In this document: positions 50,744 through 59,725 of the stretch, piece by piece
How positions within the stretch are numbered: the stretch's first letter is position 1
Layout: every line of letters starts with the position of its first letter
Source of the DNA: Sphingobacterium sp. PCS056
GTDB lineage: Bacteria; Bacteroidota; Bacteroidia; Sphingobacteriales; Sphingobacteriaceae
Assembly (NCBI RefSeq): GCF_023273895.1
Contig: NZ_CP096883.1
Location: 3,844,001-3,908,000 of the forward strand
Direction: 5' to 3'
DNA: 64,000 bases
Notes under the pieces: model-generated
The model's input: only the letters and a program-made list of their open reading frames with translations
What the model was told of the DNA's origin: nothing
The model's database searches: none
Made by a program: the position numbers and the translations under genes

Positions 50744-53005
50744 ATGTATAAGAAAAGAACGATCATCGTTTCAAATAGATTACCTATACGCATCGAACGC
50801 AAGGACAATGAGCTCATATTTATCCCCAGTGAGGGAGGATTAGCCACAGGTCTAGGCTCAGTTTACAAAAGTGACGAAAACATATGGATTGGTTGGCCTG
50901 GTATTATTCCTTTAAATACTGAGGAAGAAGAAATTATTTCCAAAGGATTAGCAGAACACAACCTGATTCCTGTTTTCTTAACAGAGGAAGAATTAAAAGG
51001 ATATTACGAAGGATTTTCTAATGAAGTCTTATGGCCAGTATTCCACTACAGACCTTCATATGCGGTGTACAGGACTCCCGATTGGGAAATGTATCAGAAG
51101 GTAAATGAAAAATTTTCTGATGTAGTTGATCAGCAAAACGTCCAAGAGAAAGATGAGGTATGGATCCATGATTATCAATTGATGCTCTTGCCGGAGTTAG
51201 TCAGAAAATCCTATCCAAGCATCGCAATTGGATACTTTCAACATATCCCCTTTCCTAACGATGAGGTTTTTAGAAGTATTCCTTGGCGCAACGAATTGTT
51301 AAATGGATTGTTAGGGGCTGATTTGATCGGATTCCACACGTTCAACGACACACAACATTTTCTCAATTCATGTGCACATATCTTAGGACTTAGTGTACAA
51401 AATAATTGTTTACATACCGGTGGTCGTAGTATTTTTACAGAAGTATATCCGATGGGTATAGATTTTGAAAAATTCTCCCAACTGGCTAATAGTGAACCTA
51501 TACAGACACGTGCACAAGCGATAAAAGATTATTACAAAGACCAAAAAATAATCCTAAGTATAGATCGATTAGATTATAGTAAAGGGATTATTGAACGTTT
51601 GCTGGCTTTTGAAAACTTACTGGTCACCAACCCAGAACTGAAAGGTGAAGTTGTACTTTATATGATTGTCGTACCATCAAGAGATCACGTGGCACAATAC
51701 AAACAATTGTTGGATGAAATCGACCGGACCGTTGGTCACATCAACGCTGTGTTTGGAAGTAACGAATGGACACCAATTGCTTATTTCTACAATTCTTTTC
51801 CATTAGAAGAATTGTCATCCTTGTATGTAGCTGCTGATATTTGTTTAATCACCTCATTGCGTGACGGCATGAATTTAGTGTGTAAAGAATATATAGCCAG
51901 CAAGGAAAATACAAATGGGGTCTTGATATTGAGTGAACTAGCAGGTGCAGCCAAAGAATTGACCCAAGCTATCCAGATCAATCCGAATGCCACCGACCAA
52001 GTGACAACGGCTATATACAATTCTTTGCATATGCCCGAAGCCGAGCAACGTATGCGGTTGAATGACAGCATCGAAATCGTTAAAAAATTCAATGTTCGCC
52101 ATTGGGTGCGATTATTCTTTAACAGGCTTCGCGAAATCAAAATTTTTCAACAGAATGAAATGGCAAGGAGGATTAATACGCAAACCAAGGAAGCGATTCT
52201 TGATCAATATAATCGTGCCACAAGGAGATTGTTTTTCCTTGACTATGATGGCACTTTGATCGGTTTTCAAAATGATGCTGCTGCTGCTATACCAACCGAA
52301 TCGTTATACGAAACACTTAATATGCTGCAGGAAAATGACGAGAGCCAAGTAGTCATTATCAGCGGTAGACCACATGAAACACTTGACAATTGGTTTGCTA
52401 ATGAACAATATTATTTAGTTGCCGAACATGGCGCATGGAGTAATTATCCTACACATAAATGGCAAAGTGGAGCCATATTATCCACACGCTGGAAAATTCC
52501 GGTCAAGCATATCATGACCAAATTTGCTAATATAACAGCTGGTTGTGTGATTGAAGAAAAATCCTATTCTTTAGCGTGGCATTATCGTAAGGCACAGCCC
52601 GGCTTGGGTCATTTAAGGGCCTTGGAACTCGTGGAAAGCTTACGTTACCTTGTGCAACAACATGGTCTACAATTATTAATGGGCGATAAAGTAATTGAAG
52701 TAAAAAACAGTGAACTAAACAAAGGTAAAGCAGCTATGGATATTGTAAACAGCTATAATCCTGACTTTATCTTTGCTATCGGTGACGACGCTACTGACGA
52801 AGATATGTTTTTAGAGCTTCCAGCCGATGCGATCACCATCAAAGTAGGAAATAAAAAGTCAGCAGCACAGTTTTATGTCGACACGCAACAGGAAGCAGTT
52901 AAACTGATCGAATATTTTGCCTACAACAGAAAGAAACTAAAAGAGACTAACGCCACATCATCTGAAATCAAAATAAAAACTTATGACAAAAACAGCGAAG
53001 CATAA
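50744..53005 (+). CDS. Fused trehalose-6-phosphate synthase/phosphatase
   Basis: A 753-residue bifunctional enzyme. Residues about 1-470 are a GT20 synthase (IIVSNRLPIR, EGGLATGL, VWIHDYQLMLLP, SIDRLDYSKGI, RDGMNLVCKEYIA) joining UDP- or ADP-glucose to glucose-6-phosphate. Residues about 490-735 are a HAD-type phosphatase (FLDYDGTLIGF, IISGRPHETLDNWF, GDDATDEDMF) releasing trehalose. Most bacteria have separate OtsA and OtsB. It overlaps the GH15 gene by 23 bp, so translation is probably coupled. Trehalose is an osmo- and desiccation protectant, matching the stress genes upstream. Confidence 0.94.
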   Translation: MYKKRTIIVSNRLPIRIERKDNELIFIPSEGGLATGLGSVYKSDENIWIGWPGIIPLNTEEEEIISKGLAEHNLIPVFLTEEELKGYYEGFSNEVLWPVFHYRPSYAVYRTPDWEMYQKVNEKFSDVVDQQNVQEKDEVWIHDYQLMLLPELVRKSYPSIAIGYFQHIPFPNDEVFRSIPWRNELLNGLLGADLIGFHTFNDTQHFLNSCAHILGLSVQNNCLHTGGRSIFTEVYPMGIDFEKFSQLANSEPIQTRAQAIKDYYKDQKIILSIDRLDYSKGIIERLLAFENLLVTNPELKGEVVLYMIVVPSRDHVAQYKQLLDEIDRTVGHINAVFGSNEWTPIAYFYNSFPLEELSSLYVAADICLITSLRDGMNLVCKEYIASKENTNGVLILSELAGAAKELTQAIQINPNATDQVTTAIYNSLHMPEAEQRMRLNDSIEIVKKFNVRHWVRLFFNRLREIKIFQQNEMARRINTQTKEAILDQYNRATRRLFFLDYDGTLIGFQNDAAAAIPTESLYETLNMLQENDESQVVIISGRPHETLDNWFANEQYYLVAEHGAWSNYPTHKWQSGAILSTRWKIPVKHIMTKFANITAGCVIEEKSYSLAWHYRKAQPGLGHLRALELVESLRYLVQQHGLQLLMGDKVIEVKNSELNKGKAAMDIVNSYNPDFIFAIGDDATDEDMFLELPADAITIKVGNKKSAAQFYVDTQQEAVKLIEYFAYNRKKLKETNATSSEIKIKTYDKNSEA

Positions 53006-54776
53006 ATACAATAGCGGGATCATTGGCAACTGTTCGTATATAGCTCACGTCAATAATACGGGAAATATAACTTGGTTATGCTGGCCGACATTTGAAGATT
53101 CATTTGTATTTGGCAGTTTGTTAGATCAAAAGGATGGTGGTGAATTTTCCATTCTGCCTACATCAGAAATCACCAATAAAGATCAGCAATACATTGAAAA
53201 TACGAATATCTTATGCACCACTTTGACAACCGCCGAAGGAAGTTATAGGATAACAGATTTTGCACCGCGCTTTGAACAATATGAGCGATATTATAAACCT
53301 CTTATGCTGGTTCGTAAGGTCGAACCACTGGAAGGGAGGCCTAAAATTCGTGTGCGGTGCACACCTAAATATGCATATGGAAAAGAAGGGTTTAGTAAAA
53401 ATAGAGGTAGTAATCATATTCAATTCGAGCAAGAAGATATCAAAATCCGCTTAGCAACAAATATGCCTGTCAGTCATTTTTTTGATGATATACCGCACGT
53501 ACTCAGTAGTACGATTTATCTGGTTATGACCTTTGGAAGCCCATTTGAAGCACCTATAGAGCGTACTGCCGAAGACTTTTTAAGCAGAACAAAAGCCTAT
53601 TGGCAACGGTGGGTTAAAAATGCCTCTATTCCCTCCTTCTGTCAAAAAGAGGTGATCCGATCTGCGCTGGTTTTGAAGCTCCATCAATATGAAGATACTG
53701 GAGCATTGATTGCTGCAAGTACTACTAGCCTACCCGAACATCCGGGTAGTGGTCGTAATTGGGATTATCGCTATTGTTGGCTCAGGGATAGTTATTATGT
53801 ATTGACAGCATTGAGCCATATAGGACAATTTGAAGAAATGGAAAAATATGCTTCCTACATTGCCAATATCACCCAGACAGATCTCGGACGTCTGCAACCT
53901 TTATATGGGATCATGGGGCAGCATCTCTTGACAGAAAGTACCCTTGACCATCTGGAAGGATATTTGGGTAATAAACCGGTACGCTTAGGAAATCAGGCTT
54001 ACGAGCATGTTCAAAATGATGTCTATGGTCAAGCTTTACTCGCGCTGCTTCCCATGTTTACCGATCACCGATTTAGCCATCAGAATACGGGACTGGCCAA
54101 GTCATGGACTAATTATATCTTAAATAAGATCGAAAGTACCATCGACGAGTTTGATGCCGGCATATGGGAATTTAGAAATTTTGAAAATAGACATTGTTAT
54201 TCCAATTTATTTCAGTGGGCTGGTGCAACAGCAGCGTTAAAAATTGCAGAGCAATACGGTTTTCAAGATATAAAAATAAAAGCGCAGCAATTACGGGAAC
54301 GTGCTAGTGTACATATTGAAAGTTGTTACGATGAAGAACGTAAGGTATATACTACTGCAACTAAAAACTCAAATTTAGATGCTTCTACTTTACAATTAAT
54401 CATGATGAACTATCTTGATCCATCAAGTGAAAAAGCAAAACATCATTTGGAAGCACTAGAAAAAGAACTGAAGGGTGAAAATGGATTATTTTATCGCTAC
54501 TTGCATAAGGATGATTTTGGAAAACCCAAGTCAACATTTCTGGTGTGTGCCTTTTGGTATGTAGAGGCATTAGCTTGTGTAGGTCGTCTGGATGAAGCAC
54601 AAAAAGTATTCAAGCAATTGATCAAGTATGGTAATCATCTCAACCTATTTAGTGAGGATGTCGATGAACAGGATGGTAGTCAATGGGGTAATTTTCCGCA
54701 AGCATACAGTCATGTGGGACTAGTCAATGCTGCCAATCGAATCGCAGTCAAGTTAGATCACCCTGCATTTTTATAA
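52983..54776 (+). CDS. GH15 family glycoside hydrolase (trehalase or glucoamylase type)
   Basis: A 597-residue cytoplasmic enzyme. The N-terminal beta domain (IIGNCSYIAHVNNTGNITWLCWPTFEDSFVF) precedes an (alpha/alpha)6 catalytic domain with GSGRNWDYRYCWLRDSYYVL, WEFR, and the C-terminal FSEDVDEQDGSQWGNFPQAYSHVGLVNAA containing the second catalytic Glu region. Such GH15 proteins are often encoded beside OtsA/OtsB and some mycobacterial members are trehalases, so synthesis and breakdown of trehalose may be coupled. Substrate assignment is inferred. Confidence 0.88.
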   Translation: MTKTAKHKYNSGIIGNCSYIAHVNNTGNITWLCWPTFEDSFVFGSLLDQKDGGEFSILPTSEITNKDQQYIENTNILCTTLTTAEGSYRITDFAPRFEQYERYYKPLMLVRKVEPLEGRPKIRVRCTPKYAYGKEGFSKNRGSNHIQFEQEDIKIRLATNMPVSHFFDDIPHVLSSTIYLVMTFGSPFEAPIERTAEDFLSRTKAYWQRWVKNASIPSFCQKEVIRSALVLKLHQYEDTGALIAASTTSLPEHPGSGRNWDYRYCWLRDSYYVLTALSHIGQFEEMEKYASYIANITQTDLGRLQPLYGIMGQHLLTESTLDHLEGYLGNKPVRLGNQAYEHVQNDVYGQALLALLPMFTDHRFSHQNTGLAKSWTNYILNKIESTIDEFDAGIWEFRNFENRHCYSNLFQWAGATAALKIAEQYGFQDIKIKAQQLRERASVHIESCYDEERKVYTTATKNSNLDASTLQLIMMNYLDPSSEKAKHHLEALEKELKGENGLFYRYLHKDDFGKPKSTFLVCAFWYVEALACVGRLDEAQKVFKQLIKYGNHLNLFSEDVDEQDGSQWGNFPQAYSHVGLVNAANRIAVKLDHPAFL

Positions 54777-54780
54777 AACT

Positions 54781-54812
54781 ATACCCTACGCTGATCAAGA
54801 CGCGTAGGGTAT
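54781..54812 (+). terminator. Hairpin after the trehalose operon
   Basis: A perfect 11-bp GC-rich stem (ATACCCTACGC at 54781-54791, GCGTAGGGTAT at 54802-54812) lies directly after the GH15 stop. There is no strong U-tract. Confidence 0.55.
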
Positions 54813-54913
54813 TGCTATACATGGATCATCTATATGGCATTGACTGCAGTTAGCTATACTTAAAAATAGATATAAACATTAGTATCATATGAATTGTTAT
54901 TTAAATAAAAAAT

Positions 54914-55531
54914 ATGAAAAATATCATTCCAACACAAAAAGAAGGAAATCAATTGGACTGTTTTGAATCGATTGAGTTTTCAAATACTCACATTGCTAAT
55001 CAAGCATTTATAAAAGCAGCATACAATTTATTATCCATCAATGATTGGCATAAGATTGCTGAAGTGCCAGCAGCTGTTTTTCAATTGGTCGATTCTGATG
55101 GATCGTCATTAGAGAGACCTTTACAATTACATGATTATATTCGAATTGATATTCCGGGACCGGGTTTACCTCGCACAAAAGGCTATGATTGGGTAAATGT
55201 CGTCAATTTAGAATCAAAAAACATGAATGAGTATAAAATACTATCCATCAGTCTAAAACCTTGCCCTGATCCAACTCAACCAGATAATAAAGACACTGCT
55301 CATTTCTTTGAAGGTATAGCAACTTCCACTTTAATTCTTGAGCAACGAAACAATAGTCTATTATTCCAATATGCTGGCCGAAACGAAATACCCAATACAG
55401 ACAACCATCAGGTAATTGATAATGTCAGAAATTTTATTGTGGGTCTAGGAGCGGTTTTAGGAGCATCTTATCCGCAATGGAAAGCATTAATAAAAGGTTT
55501 TGCTAATCAGGTGAGAAATTTAGATCAATAG
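54914..55531 (+). CDS. Conserved-looking soluble protein of unknown function
   Basis: A 205-residue protein with no signal peptide or membrane helix. The region LQLHDYIRIDIPGPGLPRTKGYDWVNVVNLE and a later TSTLILEQRNNSLLFQYAGRNEIPNT suggest a beta-rich fold, followed by a Gly/Ala helix (FIVGLGAVLGAS). The ATG at 54914 is well placed. I cannot assign a family. It stands alone after the trehalose operon. Confidence 0.65.
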   Translation: MKNIIPTQKEGNQLDCFESIEFSNTHIANQAFIKAAYNLLSINDWHKIAEVPAAVFQLVDSDGSSLERPLQLHDYIRIDIPGPGLPRTKGYDWVNVVNLESKNMNEYKILSISLKPCPDPTQPDNKDTAHFFEGIATSTLILEQRNNSLLFQYAGRNEIPNTDNHQVIDNVRNFIVGLGAVLGASYPQWKALIKGFANQVRNLDQ

Positions 55532-55832
55532 GTTGAAAATACTTATTGATCTTCATGTTTTGTGTACGTTGTGGATGTATATTTATCTTTGAGACCTTGC
55601 ATTTGCCTAAATTTTATGAAATATATGTGGTACAAGATCCCATTCATAGACGGCGGAGCTATAACCTACCCTTTATTTTGTCATTTCTTTTCGATGATTT
55701 TATCAATTATAAATTCAGTAAACTAGCAAACGATATTTAAAGATATTTATTGACATCAAGTATCTATTCACTTCATTCAATAAAATCCTTAACAAGATCA
55801 TTATAACCGATTATTGAAATATTATGAAGCAC

Positions 55833-56174
55833 CTATTTAAATAATTGAGTAAAGAAAGATCGAGATGTTTCAATACCCACAAAAAGAACACTATCTTCAA
55901 CTCTGGTCGGATATATTTTTATAAAATTACCTTGATCAGAGCAGCCTTTGCCGGTATTCAGATTAAACCGATGTCGATGATAGGAGCATACAAGGTCCTC
56001 TCCTTCGCACCATCCTGTTACAAATGAGGCTCCCGCATGTGGGCATTTTCTTGAAAAAGCTCTCCATCCAGAACCGTCATGTACAATACAGATGCGATGA
56101 TTGCCTGCCTTGACCTCATAAATTTGATTGATTTGATAAGAAGTCGTCTTATCTATCTGATACCACTGCAACAT
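55833..56174 (-). CDS. Rieske [2Fe-2S] ferredoxin-like protein
   Basis: A 113-residue stand-alone Rieske domain. The cluster motifs are CPH (Cys44, His46) and CSYH (Cys63, His66), separated by 16 residues, with the usual Gly/Pro loops. It is similar to small Rieske ferredoxins of the nitrite-reductase NirD/BphA3 type. No oxygenase or reductase partner is adjacent, so the electron acceptor is unknown. It is divergent from ychF. Confidence 0.88.
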   Translation of the reverse strand: MLQWYQIDKTTSYQINQIYEVKAGNHRICIVHDGSGWRAFSRKCPHAGASFVTGWCEGEDLVCSYHRHRFNLNTGKGCSDQGNFIKIYPTRVEDSVLFVGIETSRSFFTQLFK

Positions 56175-56209
56175 AATTAAAGATACATAGAAAGTTTCGA
56201 CTTATTTTT

Positions 56210-56217
56210 TATCTTTG
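56210..56217 (+). promoter_or_regulatory. -7 promoter box upstream of ychF
   Basis: TATCTTTG, an exact match to TAnnTTTG, lies 27 nt upstream of the ychF ATG at 56245. Confidence 0.55.
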
Positions 56218-56244
56218 CGTAAATTCAAAAAACTAGCATATTTT

Positions 56245-57345
56245 ATGGCTTTACAATGCGGTATCGTTGGATTACCTAACGTAGGTAAATCAACACTATT
56301 TAACTGTTTGTCTAACGCTAAAGCACAAGCGGCAAACTTTCCTTTTTGTACTATTGAACCAAATGTTGGGGTGATCACTGTTCCTGATACCCGTCTTAAT
56401 AAATTAGCTGAATTAGTTAATCCTCAAAAAATTGTTCCAAACACAATTGAGATTGTTGATATCGCTGGTTTAGTTAAGGGCGCTTCTAAAGGTGAGGGTC
56501 TTGGTAATCAATTTTTAGGCAATATCCGTACAACAAATGCAATTATCCACGTTTTACGTTGCTTCGATGATGGCAATGTCATACACGTAGATGGATCTGT
56601 AGATCCGATCCGTGATAAAGAGATCATCGACACAGAGTTACAATTGAAAGATTTGGACACGGTGGTAAAACGTATCCAAAAAGTGGAAAAAATGGCTAAA
56701 ACAGGTGGTGACAAAGATGCTAAACGCACTTATGAAATCTTATCTGTTGTAAAAGATCATTTAGAAGCTGGTAAATCTGCTCGTACTGCACCAATCGAAA
56801 AGGATGATTTTGATTTTATTCAAGAATTAGCCTTATTAACAGCTAAACCTGTATTGTACGTTTGTAATGTCGATGAAGCTTCTGTTAATACTGGAAATGC
56901 TTATGTTGACCGTGTAAAAGAGGAAGTGAAAGATGAAAATGCACAAGTATTGATTATTTCAGCTCAAATTGAATCGGAAATCGCACAATTAGAAAGCTTT
57001 GAAGAGCGTCAAATGTTTTTAGATGACTTAGGATTGAAAGAATCTGGAGTGTCGAAATTAATTGTAGCTGCTTATTCACTTCTAGACTTGGCCACGTATT
57101 TTACTGCAGGTGTACAAGAAGTTCGCGCATGGACGATTGAAAAGGGATTTACAGCACCTCAAGCAGCAGGTGTAATCCACACTGACTTTGAAAAAGGATT
57201 TATCCGTGCAGAGGTTATTAAATATAATGATTTCATTGAATTAGGTTCTGAAGCAGCTTGTAAAGAAGCTGGTAAATTATCTGTCGAAGGGAAAACATAT
57301 ATTGTTGAAGATGGTGACATTATGCATTTCAGATTCAACGTCTAA
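56245..57345 (+). CDS. ychF: Redox-regulated ATPase YchF (Obg-family GTPase-like)
   Basis: A 366-residue P-loop protein that associates with ribosomes and prefers ATP. G1 is GLPNVGKST near residue 8, G3 DIAGLVKGASKGEGLGN, and the TGS domain is C-terminal (VRAWTIEKGFTAPQAAGVIHTDFEKGFIRAEV). The start is set at ATG 56245 (ALQCGIVGLPN), the standard YchF N-terminus. An upstream in-frame TTG at 56215 lies inside the promoter box and is rejected. A 15-20-residue offset would otherwise result. Confidence 0.96.
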   Translation: MALQCGIVGLPNVGKSTLFNCLSNAKAQAANFPFCTIEPNVGVITVPDTRLNKLAELVNPQKIVPNTIEIVDIAGLVKGASKGEGLGNQFLGNIRTTNAIIHVLRCFDDGNVIHVDGSVDPIRDKEIIDTELQLKDLDTVVKRIQKVEKMAKTGGDKDAKRTYEILSVVKDHLEAGKSARTAPIEKDDFDFIQELALLTAKPVLYVCNVDEASVNTGNAYVDRVKEEVKDENAQVLIISAQIESEIAQLESFEERQMFLDDLGLKESGVSKLIVAAYSLLDLATYFTAGVQEVRAWTIEKGFTAPQAAGVIHTDFEKGFIRAEVIKYNDFIELGSEAACKEAGKLSVEGKTYIVEDGDIMHFRFNV

Positions 57346-57360
57346 GAAAGGAATAATTCA

Positions 57361-57402
57361 AAATAAAAGGGCTGAACAGATGTATGTTCAGCCCTTTTAT
57401 TT
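57361..57402. terminator. Bidirectional intrinsic terminator
   Basis: A perfect 18-bp inverted repeat (arms 57361-57378 and 57385-57402, core AGGGCTGAACA) with a 6-nt loop and A/T runs on both sides separates the convergent ychF and PNGase genes. Confidence 0.9.
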
Positions 57403-59061
57403 TTAGTCATATACTAATACGCCAGACACATTCCAACTGCTGAAACTTGTCCCCTCGCTTTCCCCTTGAGGTATTTGTACTCTTACGGTATGTTTACCCG
57501 CCTTTAAATCACCTATATCAATGAATATAGGGTAAGTTACTGTTCCTGGACACCAATTTGAACGGCTTAAATCTGATGAAGACAGTCCATTCGAAAAATT
57601 TCCCGAAGCAGGATTGCTTAAACGGTAAGAACCGCAGTCATTGCGCCATGGTGTATAACTGAAAAGTGCAGTCCCATTCAAAAATAAGCTGTTTGTTTTT
57701 GGAACAAATTCATCACCATTGCCCCAGCCACCATGACCAGTTGTCACATAGCGTAATTGAACATTTGAGGCATCTTCTTTCAATTCAAAAGTCACCTCTA
57801 ATCCCTTTTCTTTGTCGAACATCGTTCCGTACTCTTGACCGCCCATTTCCATTACATTGGTTGTATTAAAAATCGGAAGTAGTTTTTTTAACCCTTGTTT
57901 ATTATCAAACCCAGGATGTACGGTTAACTCTAAGCTCACTTCGTGTCCATTTTTGTCATAGTTGCCAATGAAAGTTCCAACGTAAACTTCTTGATCGCTA
58001 ATCGCACTTGCGAGTTCAGTAATATCCTGTCTATACACTACAGAATCTTGCCAAGTTTTGCCTTTCAACTTCAAATAATTAAATTGACTTACCCCAAATG
58101 GAGTAAAAAAGCGCATGAGTTCTAAGATGGGTGTATAATTTGCAGTTCGGACTACACCTTGGTATTTTTTACCATTACCATTATCATATAAAGGAAGCGT
58201 ATTCATCCCCTGCTGCATTCCGTCCAAAAAAGAAAGTTGCTGATCTTGAGGAATGATAAAAACAGAGCCTGTGCGATCGTAAGCATCTCCTTTTGATTTT
58301 TCGATCAATTGGATAAATACGTTCTGTCCAGCTGCAATCTTTGGAATTTTTACTTTTTTAACAATGACAGTACCTTGCGCAAATCTTAAGATACTATCAG
58401 ATTTACTATCATCAGAAAAACTTATTTTTTCATTTTTAAAAATAGGTATCTGTATAAATCTACTTTTCCATAGCAAATCCTTATAGGTCAGATCGTCCAC
58501 ATAGGTTAGATTAGCCGGTAACGATAAAGCCTGTGGCCAAGTTTTTAGATGCTCAATTTTACTTGCTGTAACCGTAGAATTACCATTGCGAACCACTTCA
58601 AGAACAAAACCTAAGTTTTGACCTAAGTCCGAAGGACCACCTTTTATTTTTAATTCTGTTGTATACCAAATATCAATACTATTTGAATTTACAGTCGTTC
58701 TTGCTCGATAACAGGTATAACCTAATATTTTTTTACTTTCTGTGGTGATTTCCAGCTTTTGCTTATTGATCGCAGATGAATCAATAGTCGCAATCTGTTG
58801 TTGAGCTGTAATTTGCGTTAATTTATAATAGGCATTGGAAGGTCGCTTGACAACAAAAACTTCATAAGGAGTTTTTGCTTCTCCATTTACAATTTTCCGA
58901 CTTGTGATCACCGTTTGTTCGGCATTTGCATAAACTAAAGTTGGATCTTGACTTTCTAAGATCTTATTATTACTTGATCTTTGATATTCAACTAAAATTC
59001 CTTTCTGAGCCATTAGTGATTGCGACAAAAAAAGCGATAGCAATAGATATAATATTCGCAT
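57403..59061 (-). CDS. Exported PNGase of the F-II type with GLPGLI-like N-terminal domain
   Basis: A 552-residue protein from Met at 59061 (signal peptide RILYLLLSLFLSQSLMAQ); an ATG at 59088 would add nine residues, and the numbers here use that longer form. Residues about 30-190 resemble the GLPGLI family (GYTCYRARTTV, GPSDLGQNLGFVLEV). The rest matches the two PNGase F jelly-roll domains: D271 (YDRTGS), E460 (GHGGWGNGDEF), and SDLSRSNWCPGT. The Glu118 position of PNGase F is Gly371 here, as I recall for PNGase F-II, which accepts core alpha-1,3-fucosylated glycans. It releases N-glycans from proteins in the periplasm or outside. Confidence 0.85.
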   Translation of the reverse strand: MRILYLLLSLFLSQSLMAQKGILVEYQRSSNNKILESQDPTLVYANAEQTVITSRKIVNGEAKTPYEVFVVKRPSNAYYKLTQITAQQQIATIDSSAINKQKLEITTESKKILGYTCYRARTTVNSNSIDIWYTTELKIKGGPSDLGQNLGFVLEVVRNGNSTVTASKIEHLKTWPQALSLPANLTYVDDLTYKDLLWKSRFIQIPIFKNEKISFSDDSKSDSILRFAQGTVIVKKVKIPKIAAGQNVFIQLIEKSKGDAYDRTGSVFIIPQDQQLSFLDGMQQGMNTLPLYDNGNGKKYQGVVRTANYTPILELMRFFTPFGVSQFNYLKLKGKTWQDSVVYRQDITELASAISDQEVYVGTFIGNYDKNGHEVSLELTVHPGFDNKQGLKKLLPIFNTTNVMEMGGQEYGTMFDKEKGLEVTFELKEDASNVQLRYVTTGHGGWGNGDEFVPKTNSLFLNGTALFSYTPWRNDCGSYRLSNPASGNFSNGLSSSDLSRSNWCPGTVTYPIFIDIGDLKAGKHTVRVQIPQGESEGTSFSSWNVSGVLVYD

Positions 59062-59126
59062 AGTATGGGATAAATGATTAAGACTCAAAAATAGAAAAAT
59101 GATTCATAATATGGATAAAAATAAGA

Positions 59127-59182
59127 AAAGCCTGAGAGAATCGAGCGATTTCCCAGGCTTTAAAGTACCTCTTGAAAGAGGT
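59127..59182 (-). other. Paired hairpins upstream of the PNGase gene
   Basis: AAAGCCTG/CAGGCTTT arms (59127-59161) enclose a further AATCG/CGATT pair, and a tight hairpin ACCTCT-TGAA-AGAGGT follows at 59167-59182. Read on the minus strand the first hairpin runs into TTTTCTTATTTTT, like a terminator, just before the PNGase start. It could be an attenuator or the end of a short upstream transcript. Confidence 0.4.
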
Positions 59183-59699
59183 AATCAACCTAAACCTAAG
59201 TCAAAGGTAAAATTTATTTATTATTCTTACAAAACAATTCTTCCATCAAAATTTAAAAACATTTAAAATAGCAGCGCTCAACACCTATTATTTATTTTAA
59301 AACAATAAATAATTATACTTAAATGAAGTGCAATTTTCAACATTTTAACCATGTAAACCTACAATAATACCCTAATATGTAAAGTGTATGCTCAACACTA
59401 AAGCAGATGATTAATAGAATATGCCGATAAGGTAAATAAAATTAAAAATTTATAATAATGATATTTTTTAAACTTTGAACAATAAATTATATATTAATAC
59501 AATAAAAAAAGGTTTTCAAACGGGGAGAATGAAAACCTTTATAACCAATTATAAACCTAAATTATGATACATCAAAGATAGTGTATAAATAACACTATTG
59601 CAACTATTTAAATGTTCTTTTTTTATGAATATAAATTTTGTAGTTGAAAATCTACAATTTAGAATGATTCTAATCATTTTTATATCCTTATTTTATCTA
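59183..59699. other. Long AT-rich intergenic region upstream of ribE
   Basis: About 520 bp without a credible gene. It contains a terminator-like hairpin at 59508-59540 (AAAGGTTTTCA/TGAAAACCTTT), T-rich on the minus-strand side, then ATAAACCTAAATTATG at 59551-59566. There is no FMN-riboswitch sequence that I can recognise before ribE. Confidence 0.4.
59508..59540 (-). terminator. Terminator-like hairpin in the ribE-PNGase gap
   Basis: A perfect 11-bp stem (arms 59508-59518 and 59530-59540) with an 11-nt loop is followed on the minus strand by seven T. No annotated minus-strand gene ends here. Confidence 0.5.
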
Positions 59700-59707
59700 T
59701 ATCTTTG
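59700..59707 (+). promoter_or_regulatory. -7 promoter box upstream of ribE
   Basis: TATCTTTG, an exact match to TAnnTTTG, lies 18 nt upstream of the ribE ATG at 59726. Confidence 0.6.
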
Positions 59708-59725
59708 TATAAAATAGAAAAACGC

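Noticed and set aside
55546..55740. 64-codon open frame after the 205-residue protein gene
   Set aside because: Composition is hydrophobic and irregular (FMFCVRCGCIFIF), with no promoter, partner or recognisable domain. The 55532-55832 gap otherwise shows nothing.
56215..56244. TTG start upstream of ychF
   Set aside because: It overlaps the promoter box, and YchF homologues begin at the ATG at 56245.
59541..59699. FMN riboswitch before ribE
   Set aside because: The conserved FMN aptamer sequence segments are not visible, and the -7 box lies too close to the start for a riboswitch leader.
59705..59725. TTG start upstream of ribE adding seven residues
   Set aside because: The TTG lies inside the -7 promoter box and the family begins MFTGI at 59726.
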